Assembly: GCF_026107375.2 (NCBI RefSeq)
Contig: NZ_JAPCIA010000003.1
Location: 1-64,000 of the forward strand
Reading direction: 5' to 3'
Length of the DNA: 64,000 bases
DNA from: Sphingomonas sp. BT-65
GTDB lineage: Bacteria > Pseudomonadota > Alphaproteobacteria > Sphingomonadales > Sphingomonadaceae
Below, in pieces: positions 62,860 to 64,000 of the stretch (its first letter is position 1; every line of letters starts with the position of its first letter). The notes under the pieces were generated by a model. It was given only the letters and a program-made list of their open reading frames with translations, was not told where the DNA came from and did not search any database. The translations under genes and the position numbers were made by a program.

Positions 62860-63520
62860 GTTCGACCCCCTCTCTCAATAGCCAGGTGAATATGACGGTC
62901 GCCGCGATCGTTCCCCCGAGCTGTCCGGCGATGAACAGCGGGGCGGAGTGCGGCGCGATCCCGGCAAAGCTGTCCGTCAGGCTGCGCGCGATCGTCACCG
63001 CGGGGTTCGCGAACGAGGTCGAAGCCGTGAACCAATAGGCGGCGGTGACGTAGAGCCCGACCGCGACCGGCGTGAATTCCGGGCGATGCCGCTGCGTGCT
63101 CAAGATAGCTCCGATCAGGCCGAAGGTGGCGACGCCTTCGGCAAAGCCCTGCGGAAGTCCGTCGCGCGCTTTTTCCGACAGCTGAAGGATCGGCTCGGCG
63201 AACATGGCGTGCGCTACCCACACGCCGAGGATCGCCCCGGCCGACTGCGCGATCACGTAGCAGGCCGCGAACCGCGCGGTCGTCTCGCGCTTCAGCCAGA
63301 CGGCCAAGGTCACGGCCGGGTTGAAGTGTGCGCCGGAGCTCGGCCCGAACATATGGATGAGCACGATCAGTCCCGCGCCGGTCGCGATCGTGTTCCCGAG
63401 CAGCGCGATCGCGTCATTTCCTGCGGCGAGGCGCTCGCCCATGATACCCGAGCCGACGACGATCGCGAGCAGCATCGCCGTGCCGATGAATTCGGCCGCG
63501 AGGCGGCGCGACAGCGTCAC
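62819..63520 (-). CDS. aqpS: Aquaglyceroporin (AqpS-type arsenite channel)
   Basis: 233 residues from a GTG overlapping the arsR stop by 4 bp. Six hydrophobic helices and both NPA boxes are present (HFNPAVTLA and FANPAVTIAR). In Sinorhizobium an aquaporin AqpS replaces ArsB and lets arsenite leave by diffusion after ArsC reduction. Gene order arsR-aqpS-arsC fits this. The C-terminus is charged (ERDRSVPDHD) and overlaps arsC. Confidence 0.88.
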   Translation of the reverse strand: MTLSRRLAAEFIGTAMLLAIVVGSGIMGERLAAGNDAIALLGNTIATGAGLIVLIHMFGPSSGAHFNPAVTLAVWLKRETTARFAACYVIAQSAGAILGVWVAHAMFAEPILQLSEKARDGLPQGFAEGVATFGLIGAILSTQRHRPEFTPVAVGLYVTAAYWFTASTSFANPAVTIARSLTDSFAGIAPHSAPLFIAGQLGGTIAATVIFTWLLREGVERDRSVPDHDLSQS

Positions 63521-63858
63521 GAACAGCAGCCTGCGTTGCTGGCGAGATCGCCGAGCGAACCGCAGATCTCGGGCCGCCCGGCACAACAGTCGGCGACGAG
63601 GAAGCCGAGCAGATCGCGCATCCCGTCATAGTCGGCCGAATAGATCACCGACCGGCCTTCGCGCCGCGACCGGACCAGCCCCGCATTGCCCAGAATCGCC
63701 AGATGCGTCGAAAGCGTGTTGGGGAGGGCCCCGACCTCGCGCGCGATATCGCCCGCCGCCATGCCGTCGGTACCCGCGCGCACCAGCAAGCGGAACACGG
63801 CGAGACGGCTTGGATGCGCGAGCGCGGACAGCGCCTCGACGGCGGTCGGGATCTGCAT
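63517..63858 (-). CDS. arsR: ArsR-family arsenic repressor
   Basis: 113 residues from the ATG at 63858. Winged HTH (about 30-75; MAAGDIAREVGALPNTLSTHLAIL in part). The Cys cluster lies at the C-terminus: Cys91-Cys92 and Cys99 (CCAGRPEIC), plus a terminal CCS. This resembles the C-terminal As(III) site of the Acidithiobacillus ArsR rather than the E. coli CVCDLC site. It is expected to repress the operon until arsenite binds. Confidence 0.9.
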   Translation of the reverse strand: MQIPTAVEALSALAHPSRLAVFRLLVRAGTDGMAAGDIAREVGALPNTLSTHLAILGNAGLVRSRREGRSVIYSADYDGMRDLLGFLVADCCAGRPEICGSLGDLASNAGCCS

Positions 63859-64000
63859 CAGCAGCACGCGTTTTTGGTGCTGGACGCGCAGCTGGTGCCG
63901 GCCGGGGCAGGGATGACCTCGTCTTCGCCGTAGCTGGTCGCCTCGCCGTGCGTGTAGAAGGTTTCCCAGCGCACGCTGGCGGTATCCGTCACCCACGACT
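63858..64000 (-). CDS. C-terminus of an ArsI/CadI-like protein (partial)
   Basis: The last 47 or so residues read in one frame to the window edge, ending at a TGA that overlaps the arsR ATG by 1 bp. The segment VRWETFYTHGEATSYGED and the terminal NACC resemble the C-terminus of the ArsI/CadI family (vicinal-oxygen-chelate dioxygenases that break the C-As bond of organoarsenicals). The catalytic part lies beyond base 64000, so this rests on the tail alone. Confidence 0.6.
   Translation of the reverse strand, partial: SWVTDTASVRWETFYTHGEATSYGEDEVIPAPAGTSCASSTKNACC

Overview
The window looks like chromosomal DNA of a sphingomonad (Alphaproteobacteria, probably Sphingomonas). It is GC-rich, with tightly packed and often overlapping genes. 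Markers are an alkaline phosphatase matching the Sphingomonas SPAP enzyme residue for residue at its catalytic positions (constant offset of 7), a Pho/Pst operon with long PstA and PstC, the HPr-rel-A kinase/PqqD/nucleotidyltransferase cassette, and sphingomonad-type palindromic intergenic repeats. I see no transposase, prophage, CRISPR array or rRNA. One tRNA is present (Gly, CCC).

Layout. 1-2852: a lipoprotein, a MerR regulator with a probably leaderless promoter, and a large acyl-CoA dehydrogenase. 2884-8463: a lower-GC methyltransferase, a GH29 alpha-L-fucosidase with operator-like palindromes, and two tandem secreted amidases. 8494-16956: paired bPH2 membrane proteins, an SleB-type hydrolase, an MFS exporter with cysK, a double-HTH regulator, an SDR and small proteins. 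17065-24246: phoR-pstSCAB-phoU-phoB, with a three-repeat Pho box overlapping the 3' end of phoR. 24440-26981: the HPr-rel-A cassette. 26926-34072: gph, glmU, a ribbon-helix-helix/PIN toxin-antitoxin pair, glmS and modABC with a short ModC. 34074-40224: an ECF42-type sigma factor with its DGPF partner, a MAPEG protein, tRNA-Gly, a CitE-like lyase and bioFDA. 40406-49872: a soluble CBS-MCP signalling protein, then a valine-catabolism cluster (LysR, mmsA, isobutyryl-CoA dehydrogenase, 3-hydroxyisobutyryl-CoA hydrolase, enoyl-CoA hydratase, mmsB) interrupted by a secreted deacetylase and a lipoprotein. 50005-54404: SPAP-type phosphatase, DsbD and a redoxin. 54562-57951: an ATP-grasp/alpha-E/transglutaminase cassette. 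58105-62441: bpt, ilvA and a YtcJ-like amidohydrolase. 62449-64000: an arsenic operon (ArsI/CadI-like, arsR, aquaporin, arsC).

Two poorly understood systems stand out. The HPr-rel-A cassette (24440-26981) joins a Tat-exported small protein, a PqqD/RRE-like protein, an HPr-kinase-like enzyme and a nucleotidyltransferase, like a peptide-tailoring module without a cyclase. The ATP-grasp/alpha-E/transglutaminase cassette (54562-57951) has Ser where the transglutaminase catalytic Cys should be.

The repeats are the other main interest. One GC-rich palindromic element sits at 46979-47115 between perfect 12-bp direct copies that look like a target duplication. The insertion kept the upstream stop codon and rebuilt a TTG start and ribosome-binding site for the next gene. 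Related element ends precede the genes at 73 and 56191. Three further foldback types occur: three-hairpin elements at 24265 and 57954, a long inverted repeat at 49883, and a 271-bp nested palindrome at 60407.
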